Part shown: in pieces, positions 52,887-63,116 of the stretch | Layout of the letters: every line of letters begins with the position of its first letter | Position numbering within the stretch: position 1 is the stretch's first letter | Source of the DNA: Planctomycetota bacterium | GTDB taxonomy: Bacteria; Planctomycetota; Planctomycetia; Planctomycetales; Planctomycetaceae | Length of the DNA: 64,000 bases | Direction of reading: 5' to 3' | NCBI GenBank assembly: GCA_014584345.1 | Contig: JACTNB010000023.1 | Coordinates: 17,347-81,346, forward strand | Made by a program: the position numbers and the translations under genes | Notes under the pieces: model-generated | Told to the model about the DNA's origin: nothing | Databases searched by the model: none | What the model saw: the letters and a program-made list of their open reading frames with translations, nothing else

Positions 52887-54433
52887 AGGGGTTTGTTGCG
52901 ATTTCTGAAGTAGGCTCGCACTTCGTCGAGTGAGGCGAAGCCGTCCTTGTTGGCATCAACCGCGTTGAAGACACCCGGTTGCGGGTACTCGTCGCGAGAG
53001 AGTTTGCCGTCGTTGTTTTTGTCAGCGGCTTTGAAGGCTGCGTCGACGCGCGACGCAGCAGGACGGCGTTGTGTCGTGCCTGAACCAGCGTCAGCCTTCA
53101 ACTTGCCGCCGGGTTCGGCATTGCGCTGGTCCTGACGAATCCACTTCGCCTCGATTGTGCCCGTCTCCCATTCGGCAAAGGCGGTTTGGAGTTCCTTGAG
53201 CTTGTCGGGGCGACTCGCCGCAAAATCGTTTTGCTCACCGATGTCGTCCCGCAGATTGAACAACATCGAGCCGCCGTTGCGCGGGAGCGCCACGAGTTTC
53301 CAATCTCCGACGCGTGCCGCGTGTTGCGGGCCGGCGCGCCAGAAGAGTTGCTCGTGAGGGCGGCCGTTCGCCATGCCGGTGAGGAAGGATAGAAGGTTCA
53401 CACCATCTATTGGTTTGTCGCCGGCTAGCTCGACTCCCGCTGCGGCCAAAGCCGTTGCGTGGCAGTCAAAGCCCATGACTGGCTCGCGATAGGTTTGCCC
53501 GGCTGCGATCTTCCCCTTCCACTGCATCACGAACGGCACGCGGATGCCGCCTTCGAACATCTGGCCTTTGTAGCCACGCAGTGGATCGTTGCGGGAACTG
53601 GTTTCGGGAGTTGGGCCGCCGTTGTCGCTGTAGAAGAAGACCAGCGTGTTCTCTTCTTGTCCCAACTCACGAACTTTGGCCATCACGCGACCGACGGCAT
53701 CGTCGAGCGCGCTGAGCATCCCGGCGTAGGTCTTCCGCTTCTTGTCCGTGATGTGCGGGAAGCGGGCTTCGTATTTCTCCGTTGCTTCAAGCGGCAAATG
53801 GACGGCATTGAACGCGAGGTACAGGAACCAGGGTTGATCTTTGCTGCGGTCGATGAAGTTGACGGACTCCCGTGCGAAAGCGTCAGTCAGGTAATCGGTC
53901 TCACCGCTGACCGGTTGTCCGTTTCGCACGATTGGATCTAGTTCGCGCGGGTTGTTCGGATAGTAGCTGCGAGCTCCGCTCAGGAATCCGTAATGGATAT
54001 CGAACCCGCGCTCGTGCGGCCGCAGCCCCTCTTTGAAGCCGATGTGCCACTTGCCCACCATGCCTGTCGCATATCCGGCGGACTTGAGTTTCTCGGCAAG
54101 GGACGGTACATCGCGCGGCATGCCGAAGTCTGGCGACGCAAAGCGTTCCGGTCCGGAGTTGTGTTCAAAGCCAAATCGATGTTGATACATCCCGCTCATC
54201 AAGCCAGCCCGCGACGGCGAACAGACGGGATGCGTGGCGTAGCCATCGGTGAAGCGCACGCCGTTGTTCGCAAGGGCATCAACGTGCGGCGTCGGGATGT
54301 CTTTGCAACCGTTCACGCCGATGTCGGCGTAACCGAGGTCGTCTGCGAGGAAAATGATGATGTTGGGTTTGTCAGCGGCACTCGTGACCGAACACCACGC
54401 GACGAAGCAGATGAGGCTTGTAATCAGTCTCAT
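52883..54433 (-). CDS. Exported sulfatase with C-terminal EF-hand pair
   Basis: 516 residues from ATG 54431-54433 (MRLITSLICFVAWCSVTSAAD signal). IIIFLADDLGYADIGVNG binds metal, the formylglycine motif is CSPSR (THPVCSPSRAGLMSGMYQ), and GKWHIGF and VFFYSDNGGPTPET follow. After the sulfatase C-subdomain, the last ~50 residues carry two EF-hand loops (DKNNDGKLSRDE, DANKDGFASLDE). It hydrolyses sulfate esters by family. The EF-hand tail is absent from the three other sulfatases in the window. It is co-transcribed with esterases, so a sulfated and acylated polymer is a plausible target (inference). Confidence 0.92.
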   Translation of the reverse strand: MRLITSLICFVAWCSVTSAADKPNIIIFLADDLGYADIGVNGCKDIPTPHVDALANNGVRFTDGYATHPVCSPSRAGLMSGMYQHRFGFEHNSGPERFASPDFGMPRDVPSLAEKLKSAGYATGMVGKWHIGFKEGLRPHERGFDIHYGFLSGARSYYPNNPRELDPIVRNGQPVSGETDYLTDAFARESVNFIDRSKDQPWFLYLAFNAVHLPLEATEKYEARFPHITDKKRKTYAGMLSALDDAVGRVMAKVRELGQEENTLVFFYSDNGGPTPETSSRNDPLRGYKGQMFEGGIRVPFVMQWKGKIAAGQTYREPVMGFDCHATALAAAGVELAGDKPIDGVNLLSFLTGMANGRPHEQLFWRAGPQHAARVGDWKLVALPRNGGSMLFNLRDDIGEQNDFAASRPDKLKELQTAFAEWETGTIEAKWIRQDQRNAEPGGKLKADAGSGTTQRRPAASRVDAAFKAADKNNDGKLSRDEYPQPGVFNAVDANKDGFASLDEVRAYFRNRNKPL

Positions 54434-54464
54434 ATGTAGAATTCCAAGAATAGCGTCATTCTCA

Positions 54465-55679
54465 CTAATCATTCTTCTGTGGATGCCTTTTGAAGAACTC
54501 CCACATCAAATCATTCGCAGAGATGTCCATCGTCGCACGACCCAGAATCTCTGATATCGGCTCGCGTCCAGGCCACGTATGGCCGCCATTCTCGATTTCG
54601 ATGAGCGCGACTTCCGAGCCGTTTTTCCCGTGGCCCCATACCTTGCGGGTCACGCGCATGCCGTCCTGAGCTTTGTCAGGAAGCGTCTCGACGGTCGGTT
54701 TGCGATCACAGCCATTGGCCTTGACCCAATTCTGAATCGAATGGTCGACCGACTTGAATTCTGGCCGCAGGAACGCTGGTACGCCCGGTGAACCTTTGCC
54801 TCTTCCACCATGAAAAGGGGCCAATTCATCACCCGTGCCATGAAAGTGAATAACAGACACCGGTCTCTTGGGTTGGCAAGTCTCCGTCATCATGGGCCCG
54901 CCGACAGGAGCAATCGCAGCGATCCTGTCTGACAGTTCCGACGCAACGAAGTAGGACATGATGGCACCATTCGAGATTCCGGTGGCGTAAACGCGATTCT
55001 TGTCAATGTTTGCGGCCTCCTGAAGGTCATCCAGCAGGGCACTCACTAAACCAACGTCGTCGATCTGGTGAGTCTTCGCGTAGCCACAGCATTCGCCCCC
55101 GTTGAATGTCAGGCCGCGATCGGTCTCCTGCCCGGAGCCGTACGGGTAGACGACAATAAATCCTGCGTCGTCCGACTTTTCATTGAGCCCGCTCAGCTCA
55201 ATCATGCTCTCTGGGTTTCCGCCGCCGCCGTGAAATGCCAGCACGACAGGGGTCGGCCTGTCTGGGTTGTACAGCTTCGGCACATGGACAAGATAGCGGC
55301 GTTCCATTTCGTCGACTTTGACAACTCGCAAATGGTCACCGACCGAGAGCTTGCCGCTGCTCGGTTTGAGCGTGGTCAGGCTGCTCACGATCTGTCTCTC
55401 GAACTCATCGAAAGAAACAAAGCCATCGTCATCGCGATCTGCCCCTTGCAGTCGATTCTTCAGAACCGCGAAGCGACTGATTTCGTCTGGCGAAAGCTGA
55501 CCGTCGCCATTGGCATCCGCCCGGCTAAAGGCTTGGTTCAGGCGATTCCCATCTTGTGCGAGCGTCCAGCGTCGAACTGGGATCGCAACGACAATGGCGA
55601 CCAGCGCGATCACTAGAAGTTTTACTACATTGAACTTGCGTAACACTCGTGATTGTCTCCGAACTCTGGGAGCAGGCAT
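54465..55679 (-). CDS. EF-hand protein with PHB-depolymerase/LpqC-like esterase domain
   Basis: 404 residues. A single N-terminal membrane or signal segment (VVKLLVIALVAIVVAIPV) is followed by two EF-hand loops (DANGDGQLSPDE, DRDDDGFVSFDE). From about residue 125 comes an esterase of the PHB-depolymerase/feruloyl-esterase (CE1-like) type. Its oxyanion motif is LAFHGGGGNPESM, the nucleophile is in YATGISNGAIMSY, the acid in FHGTGDELAPF and the His in ENGGHTWPGR. It would hydrolyse polyester or aromatic-ester bonds outside the cytoplasm. The gene lies 21 nt after the DUF1501 gene and 31 nt before the sulfatase. Confidence 0.9.
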   Translation of the reverse strand: MPAPRVRRQSRVLRKFNVVKLLVIALVAIVVAIPVRRWTLAQDGNRLNQAFSRADANGDGQLSPDEISRFAVLKNRLQGADRDDDGFVSFDEFERQIVSSLTTLKPSSGKLSVGDHLRVVKVDEMERRYLVHVPKLYNPDRPTPVVLAFHGGGGNPESMIELSGLNEKSDDAGFIVVYPYGSGQETDRGLTFNGGECCGYAKTHQIDDVGLVSALLDDLQEAANIDKNRVYATGISNGAIMSYFVASELSDRIAAIAPVGGPMMTETCQPKRPVSVIHFHGTGDELAPFHGGRGKGSPGVPAFLRPEFKSVDHSIQNWVKANGCDRKPTVETLPDKAQDGMRVTRKVWGHGKNGSEVALIEIENGGHTWPGREPISEILGRATMDISANDLMWEFFKRHPQKND

Positions 55680-55700
55680 CTAATAGCGGAGTCAGGCGTC

Positions 55701-57080
<1,380 letters not shown>

Positions 57081-57091
57081 GAATTGGACTC

Positions 57092-60000
57092 CTATTTGCG
57101 GACCAGGAATTCTCCGCTGGCCCATAAGCTCTGACAGAAGGTCAGCCAGGCAGTGAACTCAGGATTGGCGTTGGGGGACGTCTTCGCAACGGGCTGCTGT
57201 CGATAGCTGTCGATGAAGGCGAGTGCCGCGTTACGCTCGGTGTCTGTGGGAAGCCGTCCAAACCAGCGCTGATAGGCGAGGTCGATACGAGCTGCAGGAT
57301 CAGTCTCTTCACGCATCAATCGCTGAGCCGCCGAACTGGACAGCCCAAGCACGTAGGAACTGTTGAGCAGATACAGCGATTGTGATGGTACGGTCGTCTG
57401 ATCCCGTTGACCGATCACCATGCTGCCGTCGACACCATCGAAAACATCGAGCGATTCAAACGCCCGGCCGCGAATCATCGGCAAATAGACCGACCGGCAG
57501 TTGAATTTGTATTCCGCGAGTTGGTTGCCCCGTTCGATTCCGCCGGTGTAGCCTTCGCCTCCCGTGGCGACGACAGAACCGACTGGTGGTTTCAGTTCAA
57601 GCTTGCCGGCCGTGAACAGCATGGAATCGCGAATGGCTTCGGCGTCGAGTCGGCGTGGTGACATCCGCCACAGCCAGATATTGTCCGGGTCTTTCTCGGC
57701 GTTCGCTGTGTGAAATTCGCTGTCGAGTCGATAGACGCGGCTGAGAACCAGTTGGCGAATCAGCTTCTTGATGGACCAGCCTTCCTGCATGAACGTCACC
57801 GCGAGGTGATCCAGCAACTCCGGATGGCTGGGCGGCTGACCTGAGACCCCGAAGTTGTCGGGGGTGGTGACCAGTCCGCGGCCGAACAGATTCACCCAGA
57901 TACGATTGACGATCACGCGAGCGGTCAGCGGGTTATCGGCAGAGGCAATCCAGTCGGCGAGTTCGAGCCGCCCGCTCCCCGACGACAGCGTGGGCATCTC
58001 AGCACTGCACAGCACCTGCACGAATCCGCGCGGCACCTTGGCCCCCGGCTTTTCAATCTCGCCGCGAACGAACAGTTCGGAGTCGCGCGGAGTACGACGA
58101 TCGCGGACTCCCATCGCCAGCAGTTTCGGCGTACCGTCCGTTTCATAGGCTTTGAGCTTCCCCTCCAGCGTGTTGAGCAGAATGCCGTTCCGCACAAACT
58201 CCGACGTCGCGAACTGCTTGCTCTTCACCATATCGGCCCGCTTGGCCCGCAGATCGGCAATCTGGGCTTCCAGACGCTCGCGTTCGCGGGTTGTCATCGC
58301 GGGAACTCCGGGAGCCAAGCCCGCTCCGGTCGCTAGAGTCAGGAGTTCAGAAGCGTTGTTGTTCTGGATGACGGGGATCGTTCCGTAGAGCGTCTCGGTG
58401 CTGCGGAAGATGCCTGCCAGTGCGTAGTAGTCTGCCTGCGGGATCGGATCGAATTTGTGGTCGTGACAACGGGCACAAGCGACCGTCAGACCCAGGAACG
58501 CCTGACTGACGGCGTCAATCTGCTCGTCCACCAGGTCCATCTCGAACTGTTTCTTGTTCCGTTCGATGTGGGACTTGGGACCCAGCGCCAGAAAGCCAGT
58601 TGCGATCAACTGCTTGGCCTGCTGGATGTCGTTGTCAGCGGGAATCAGGTCGCCGGCAATCTGTTCGCGGATGAATTGATCGAACGGCATATCAGCATTG
58701 AACGATTCGATGACGTAATCGCGATACCGCCAGGCTTGCGGGTAACTGAAGCTCGTTTCCTTGCCGCTCGACTCGGCATACCGAGCGACATCGAGCCAGT
58801 GACGTCCCCAGCGTTCTCCAAAATGCTTTGACTTGAGCAGTTCGTCGACCGTCGATTCAAGTGTCGCCTGGGGGTTCTGCTCCCAACTTTTCACGAATGT
58901 CTGGACTTGTGCCGGAGTCGGCGGCAGACCGATCAGGTCGAAAAACAGACGACGCACCAGCGTTCTCGGCTCCGCATCGCCCACGACTTCAAGGCCCTCG
59001 CGTTCCTGAGCGGCTCGAACGAACCGGTCCACGTCGGTGAGCGGCCATGAATCCTCTTTGCCCAGTGGCGGCGGTGTCTTGACGGGGTGCTGGAACGCCC
59101 AGAATTCACGTCCCTGTTCAACGTCGATGCCCGCAGCAGCGACAGGTGATTTGCCTTCGCGCGGGTCGACCGCCCCCGCTTCGATCCACTTCACGAAGTC
59201 GGCAATCTGCTCATCCGTCAACTTCGACTTGGGGGGCATCTCGAGGCCGTCCTCGTGACGGATGGCAGCTATCAAAAGACTGGCACTCACATCGCCGGGA
59301 ACGACAGCGGGACCAGACTCTCCACCCCGGCGGGTGCCGTCGCGGGTATCCAGAGCCAGGCCCCCCTTGATCTCCTTCGAGTCCGCCGCATGACACGAGT
59401 AACACTGCGCGACCAAAACCGGGCGGATCTTCTTTTCGAAGTGTACGAGGCTGGCTGCTTCGTTCATGCCTGGTCGGGAGGAAGTCCCGTCAGCAGGAGT
59501 TGGTCTTTCACTCGGTTCGTCGGGTTTCGGGCGACGTGGAGTTCCGGGACGCGGGATCGGCTGCTGTTGACGTCGAAGCTCGCTGACTTTGCGGTACTCA
59601 TCCAGCGTCAACTTGCCATCGCCATTCGCATCGAGTCGCTTGAAGAACTGCGCGACCACCTGCGGATTGTCGCGAAACGCAGCCACGGTTTGCTTGAGCT
59701 TGCCGAGTTCTGCTTCGGTCAACAGGCCGTCCAGATCGGCATCGAGATAATTGAACGCGGCCTCAGGACTCGTGCCAGCCCCAGCCCCAGCCCCACGTCC
59801 TATTGGTCTTGTCGCGGGTTCGGGTTCCGGCTGAGGTTCTGGAGTCCTCTCCGTTGCTCTTGCGGGCTCGGCCTGACCTTTCAGATGCTGAGAAAACCAT
59901 TCCACCTCCAACTGGGTCGCTTCCTCGAAGCCTTCCCGATAGACGCCGTAATGAGTGATTCCCTTGATGACATGGTAAGCCGACGGCACGCCACGCTGCG

Positions 60001-61081
60001 TCAGCCCTTTGTGGACAGCCTCGACATTGTCGTTGTTACTCAGTTCTTCGTTCTCCGCGACGATGAAGATGATCGGAGACGTGATGCGATCGGCTGATTC
60101 AACGGCATTGAAGCCCACGCTCTTCGCCGGATTGACTCGCATGTTCGAGTAGCGTTCCATCTTGCCGGTCATCTTGCCGGTTTCGATGGGGACCGGCTCG
60201 ACTTCACCACGGGTCTGCTTCGTCTGCAGTTCGAAAGCAGCGGCGATGGCACGCGGTGATCGTCCACCCATGCCGGGCACCTGCGCTGCGACACATTTCA
60301 CGCGCGGGTCGAGCGCGGCCATTGTGGTGACCAGTCCGCCGCCGTAGCTGCTCCCCCACAAGCCGATGCGATCCTTGTCGACGTTCGGTTCGCCCGCGAG
60401 AAAACTGATGGCGGCACGGATGTCCTCGGTCTGGTCCGTGTAGTTCATCTGCCACCGCAGCGCCTTGACCTTGATGGTCATCTCATTGTTTTCATCGGGT
60501 TTCGGCTGCGGATTGACCGCCATCAGTTGACTCTCACTTTCGCCCCAGCCGCGATAGTCGAAGGCGAGCACAACGAATCCGCTACGTGCGAAGATCGGCG
60601 CAACGCGTGCCTGCGTTCCTCCTTTGGTCCCGCCTGTGCCAGCACAGAGCACGATGGCGGGGAACTTTTCATCCGGCTGTCGGTTCTTCGGCAGGTAGAG
60701 GTCGCCGGCCATCCGCGTGCCGTCACTGAAGATGACCACCGGTCGCTTTTCGACGCCGTCAAGCAGCGCTGCCGCCGGGGCGTTTTGCTCGCGTCCGGCT
60801 GGTGTGGGTTGTGCTGTGCGTTGGGGTCGGTTCGCCAGCCAGACCTGCAGCTCTTTCACCGAGGCGAATCCGTCGCCATCGGTGTCGACGTTGTCGAACA
60901 CCGCTTGATTAGGAGATTCTTCGCGGCTTAGTCGGCCATCGCCGTCTTTGTCTGCCTGCTTGAACCAGGCAGCATCTCGAAGATTCCCCTGGGGCGCGGG
61001 ACGCTCGTCGTCCGCAGCCGCAACCTGTGCTGCTGCCAAACAGAATGTGAACGCCACGAGGGCATGAAGTCTATTGATCAT
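57092..61081 (-). CDS. Fusion: EF-hands + alpha/beta hydrolase + EF-hands + PSD1-DUF1549-DUF1553
   Basis: 1,329 residues from ATG 61079-61081 (GGAG upstream; overlaps the anti-sigma-like gene by 11 bp; TTG 61129 rejected). After the signal peptide come EF-hands at about 44-77 (DKDGDGRLSREE, DTDGDGFASVKE). An alpha/beta hydrolase at about 110-415 has nucleophile in LWGSSYGGGLV (Ser about 245), DYRGWGESES and a His in IKGITHYGVYREG. A second EF-hand pair lies at about 440-510 (DADLDGLLTEAE, DANGDGKLTLDE). Then a complete planctomycete cytochrome domain (heme CYSCH), DUF1549 (LVRRLFFDLIGLPPTPAQV; CARCHDHKFDP) and DUF1553 (LTARVIVNRIWVNLFGRGLV). Elsewhere in the window the PSD1 protein stands alone. 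The fusion physically links an esterase or peptidase to a heme protein. Confidence 0.92.
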   Translation of the reverse strand: MINRLHALVAFTFCLAAAQVAAADDERPAPQGNLRDAAWFKQADKDGDGRLSREESPNQAVFDNVDTDGDGFASVKELQVWLANRPQRTAQPTPAGREQNAPAAALLDGVEKRPVVIFSDGTRMAGDLYLPKNRQPDEKFPAIVLCAGTGGTKGGTQARVAPIFARSGFVVLAFDYRGWGESESQLMAVNPQPKPDENNEMTIKVKALRWQMNYTDQTEDIRAAISFLAGEPNVDKDRIGLWGSSYGGGLVTTMAALDPRVKCVAAQVPGMGGRSPRAIAAAFELQTKQTRGEVEPVPIETGKMTGKMERYSNMRVNPAKSVGFNAVESADRITSPIIFIVAENEELSNNDNVEAVHKGLTQRGVPSAYHVIKGITHYGVYREGFEEATQLEVEWFSQHLKGQAEPARATERTPEPQPEPEPATRPIGRGAGAGAGTSPEAAFNYLDADLDGLLTEAELGKLKQTVAAFRDNPQVVAQFFKRLDANGDGKLTLDEYRKVSELRRQQQPIPRPGTPRRPKPDEPSERPTPADGTSSRPGMNEAASLVHFEKKIRPVLVAQCYSCHAADSKEIKGGLALDTRDGTRRGGESGPAVVPGDVSASLLIAAIRHEDGLEMPPKSKLTDEQIADFVKWIEAGAVDPREGKSPVAAAGIDVEQGREFWAFQHPVKTPPPLGKEDSWPLTDVDRFVRAAQEREGLEVVGDAEPRTLVRRLFFDLIGLPPTPAQVQTFVKSWEQNPQATLESTVDELLKSKHFGERWGRHWLDVARYAESSGKETSFSYPQAWRYRDYVIESFNADMPFDQFIREQIAGDLIPADNDIQQAKQLIATGFLALGPKSHIERNKKQFEMDLVDEQIDAVSQAFLGLTVACARCHDHKFDPIPQADYYALAGIFRSTETLYGTIPVIQNNNASELLTLATGAGLAPGVPAMTTRERERLEAQIADLRAKRADMVKSKQFATSEFVRNGILLNTLEGKLKAYETDGTPKLLAMGVRDRRTPRDSELFVRGEIEKPGAKVPRGFVQVLCSAEMPTLSSGSGRLELADWIASADNPLTARVIVNRIWVNLFGRGLVTTPDNFGVSGQPPSHPELLDHLAVTFMQEGWSIKKLIRQLVLSRVYRLDSEFHTANAEKDPDNIWLWRMSPRRLDAEAIRDSMLFTAGKLELKPPVGSVVATGGEGYTGGIERGNQLAEYKFNCRSVYLPMIRGRAFESLDVFDGVDGSMVIGQRDQTTVPSQSLYLLNSSYVLGLSSSAAQRLMREETDPAARIDLAYQRWFGRLPTDTERNAALAFIDSYRQQPVAKTSPNANPEFTAWLTFCQSLWASGEFLVRK

Positions 61082-62183
61082 TCGAAGTTGTCTCCGGGAT
61101 TTGAATCCAGCGTTCGGCGTGTGGGCCAAACCAGTTCACCATCAACTCACGGCGTTTCGTGGCGTCTGTTTCACGGGCGAACAGACGGCGAGGTTCCGTG
61201 AGGTGCCCCTCTGGGCGATACATCTCCTCATCAGCCAGTCGCGAATCGACCAGCGTAAACGTCACGACGGTCGAGGACTGATCGGGAAACTCCCGTTCGA
61301 CCACGAGCCGCCGGATCGCCTTCGTTTCGCGATCAACTTCGATCGTCGCTCGTTTGAGTGGACGCTCACTCCAGCGTCGACGTGGGACGGCAGTGATGAT
61401 GTCCGTCCCCGCTGGACCTTCGGCCCGCTCCAGTTGACAATTTTTGAGAAAGTTCTGCAGCAGCGTTTCCAGATGCAGCGTGTACAGGTCGCCGATGTAC
61501 TTGAGGGGCACTCCCATCTCGTCGGCACCGACCACGACCGCTCGGCGCGGCCCCAGCGTCATCCAGATTGCTCCATCGGCATCACGTCCCCAGGCCCAAC
61601 GGCGATAGCCATTCATCTCCACCCAGAATCGATCTCCCTGTGTCGAGACCTTCACGTCTCGCGGGAGATTCAGCCCGTTGTCGGCTGAAGGGTTTCGCTC
61701 CACCTCGACAACATAGACTCGCTCGATAGGTTCGGCGTGCGTATGGATGGCGGCTTCAACAATCTGGCTGGCGCTGGCATAGACCGGGCTGTCACCGTGA
61801 CCAGTCAGCAGAAAGACCACCAATGCCACACTGGCCGCCAAAGCCAGCCAGCTGGCGGCTCGTAGAAGCCCTGGAGAGCGACGACTTGACACAGGCGACT
61901 CCGCAGCACTTTCTATATAGAGTTGCGCGGAAGCGGAATCGCCGGTCAAATCGGAATCAACAGGTTCAGCAACAAGATCAACTAATGCCGTGAGCGGCTC
62001 CCGTCCCAGATCGTCACCCAGCAGCGAGTCCAGCAGCAGATGATCAACCATTCGCTCGATTCCATCCGGAACCAACTTTGCCACTTGCTGCAGTTCATCG
62101 AGCTGCTCTTCACTCGGTTGCCCGTCAACCAGTTCGATGAGTAACTCCTTCAACCGTTCGTGATCAGTTTTTCTGGGGGTCAT
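61071..62183 (-). CDS. Single-pass membrane regulator, probable anti-sigma factor
   Basis: 370 residues; the ATG overlaps the sigma-factor stop by 4 bp (ATGA). The cytoplasmic N-terminus (about 1-105; HERLKELLIELVDGQPSEEQLDELQQVAKLVPD) has the DGxxSxEExxxLexLL pattern of planctomycete FecR/anti-sigma proteins. One membrane helix follows at about 109-126 (ASWLALAASVALVVFLLTG). The periplasmic part (about 127-370) contains VERNPSADNGLNLPRDVKVSTQGDRFWVEM and a LolA-like beta structure (TLHLETLLQNFLKNCQ...ATIEVDRETKAIRRLVVERE). It probably holds the adjacent sigma factor at the membrane and reads an envelope state. Pairing is inferred from gene order. Confidence 0.82.
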   Translation of the reverse strand: MTPRKTDHERLKELLIELVDGQPSEEQLDELQQVAKLVPDGIERMVDHLLLDSLLGDDLGREPLTALVDLVAEPVDSDLTGDSASAQLYIESAAESPVSSRRSPGLLRAASWLALAASVALVVFLLTGHGDSPVYASASQIVEAAIHTHAEPIERVYVVEVERNPSADNGLNLPRDVKVSTQGDRFWVEMNGYRRWAWGRDADGAIWMTLGPRRAVVVGADEMGVPLKYIGDLYTLHLETLLQNFLKNCQLERAEGPAGTDIITAVPRRRWSERPLKRATIEVDRETKAIRRLVVEREFPDQSSTVVTFTLVDSRLADEEMYRPEGHLTEPRRLFARETDATKRRELMVNWFGPHAERWIQIPETTSNDQ

Positions 62184-62707
62184 GCGCCAGTACCTCCCAT
62201 CGCCAATTGCTGCTCAATGCAATCCAGGAGCGCACCGCGAATGCGGTAAAGTGTCTGACGAATCGAACCTGCGGGACGGCCAATTGCCTCCGCAATCCGC
62301 TCGATGGCGTGGCCGTCGACGTAACGCAGGTCGATCAGTTGCCGTTGGGCCGGCGCGAGCTTGTTCAGGCAATGCTCCAGCGCCTCACGCCGCTCATCGA
62401 GCTGACTGAGACGCTGCTCAGCCACCTCCGCCATGCGCTCCACAATCTCGGGGTCGAACACCAGCCGCTCGCGGGCGTGCTTCCGAATCAGATTCAGCGC
62501 CTTGAAGCGGGCAATCTGACTCGCCCAAGCCCAGAAATCGGTCCCCGGCTGGAACTCCTCCGCCTTTTCCCACAGAACCGCATTCACCTCCTGCAGCAGG
62601 TCGTCCACGTCGCACTGACGAACCAGCAAACAGCGCACAAACGCCCTGAGCCGTGGCTGACACCGGGCAATCTCCTGTACCAATAGTTTCTGCGTTTCGT
62701 CGTTCAA
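62180..62707 (-). CDS. ECF-type sigma factor heading the 12-gene operon
   Basis: About 175 residues. GGAGG sits 6-9 bases before CTG-TTG codons, so a TTG start near 62707 is most likely; no ATG is available in this region. Region 2 is RLRAFVRCLLVRQCDVDDLLQEVNAVLWEKAEEFQPGTDFWAWASQIARFKALNLIRK. Region 4 is LEHCLNKLAPAQRQLIDLRYVDGHAIERIAEAIGRPAGSIRQTLYRIRGALLDCIEQQL. This matches the planctomycete/verrucomicrobial ECF group. It is the first gene of the operon, so it may drive its own transcription when released by the membrane protein encoded next. Confidence 0.9.
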   Translation of the reverse strand: MNDETQKLLVQEIARCQPRLRAFVRCLLVRQCDVDDLLQEVNAVLWEKAEEFQPGTDFWAWASQIARFKALNLIRKHARERLVFDPEIVERMAEVAEQRLSQLDERREALEHCLNKLAPAQRQLIDLRYVDGHAIERIAEAIGRPAGSIRQTLYRIRGALLDCIEQQLAMGGTGA

Positions 62708-62784
62708 CAGATTCGTCCTCCAGGAAGCTAATGTCACCAATCTCGAAAATGTCAACAGGCGGTATTCGAGAAATCTGCCCCTAG

Positions 62785-62910
62785 CCCGGAATCCAAATCA
62801 ACTTCTCCCCGGAAGGCACCCGGATCGACGCCAACGACCTGCTGGAAACCTTGCTCGCCGTTGCCGACGAACTCAATCCCCCGATCCCAGCACTCGACGC
62901 GGAACCGTAA
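62785..62910 (+). other. Short coding-like remnant
   Basis: Between stops, the frame reads PGIQINFSPEGTRIDANDLL...LLAVADELNPPIPALDAEP (41 codons). It looks protein-like but has no start or ribosome site. It may be the tail of a lost gene or cassette near the integron integrase. Family not recognised. Confidence 0.35.
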
Positions 62911-63116
62911 CCCTACGGTAACTCCGCCACCCCACGCCCCACGTTCGCTACGTGTGGGCGTTTGGTCGTTGGTGCGACGGACGTTGCCAGCCCCGCCGGT
63001 GTCGACGCACGGGCCAACCGGGCATGGTGGGCATTGACCCCGACGTAGGGCAGAAAGTTCAGCGGGAGATGTTGAATCCCGGAGAAACATTGCGAAACGG
63101 GGCTGTGCACCGAATG
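62911..63116. repeat. Fold-back repeat region on the 3' side of the integron integrase
   Basis: Two imperfect palindromes stand out. GCCCCACGT-TCGCT-ACGTGTGGGC (62936-62959) pairs with one extrahelical base. GTTGGTGCG...CGCACGGGCCAAC (about 62970-63018) pairs at its ends with internal mismatches. Both resemble, but do not match, the folded single-strand form of integron attC sites; canonical RYYYAAC and GTTRRRY boxes were not found. No gene is supported here. Possibly a dispersed genomic repeat. Confidence 0.4.
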
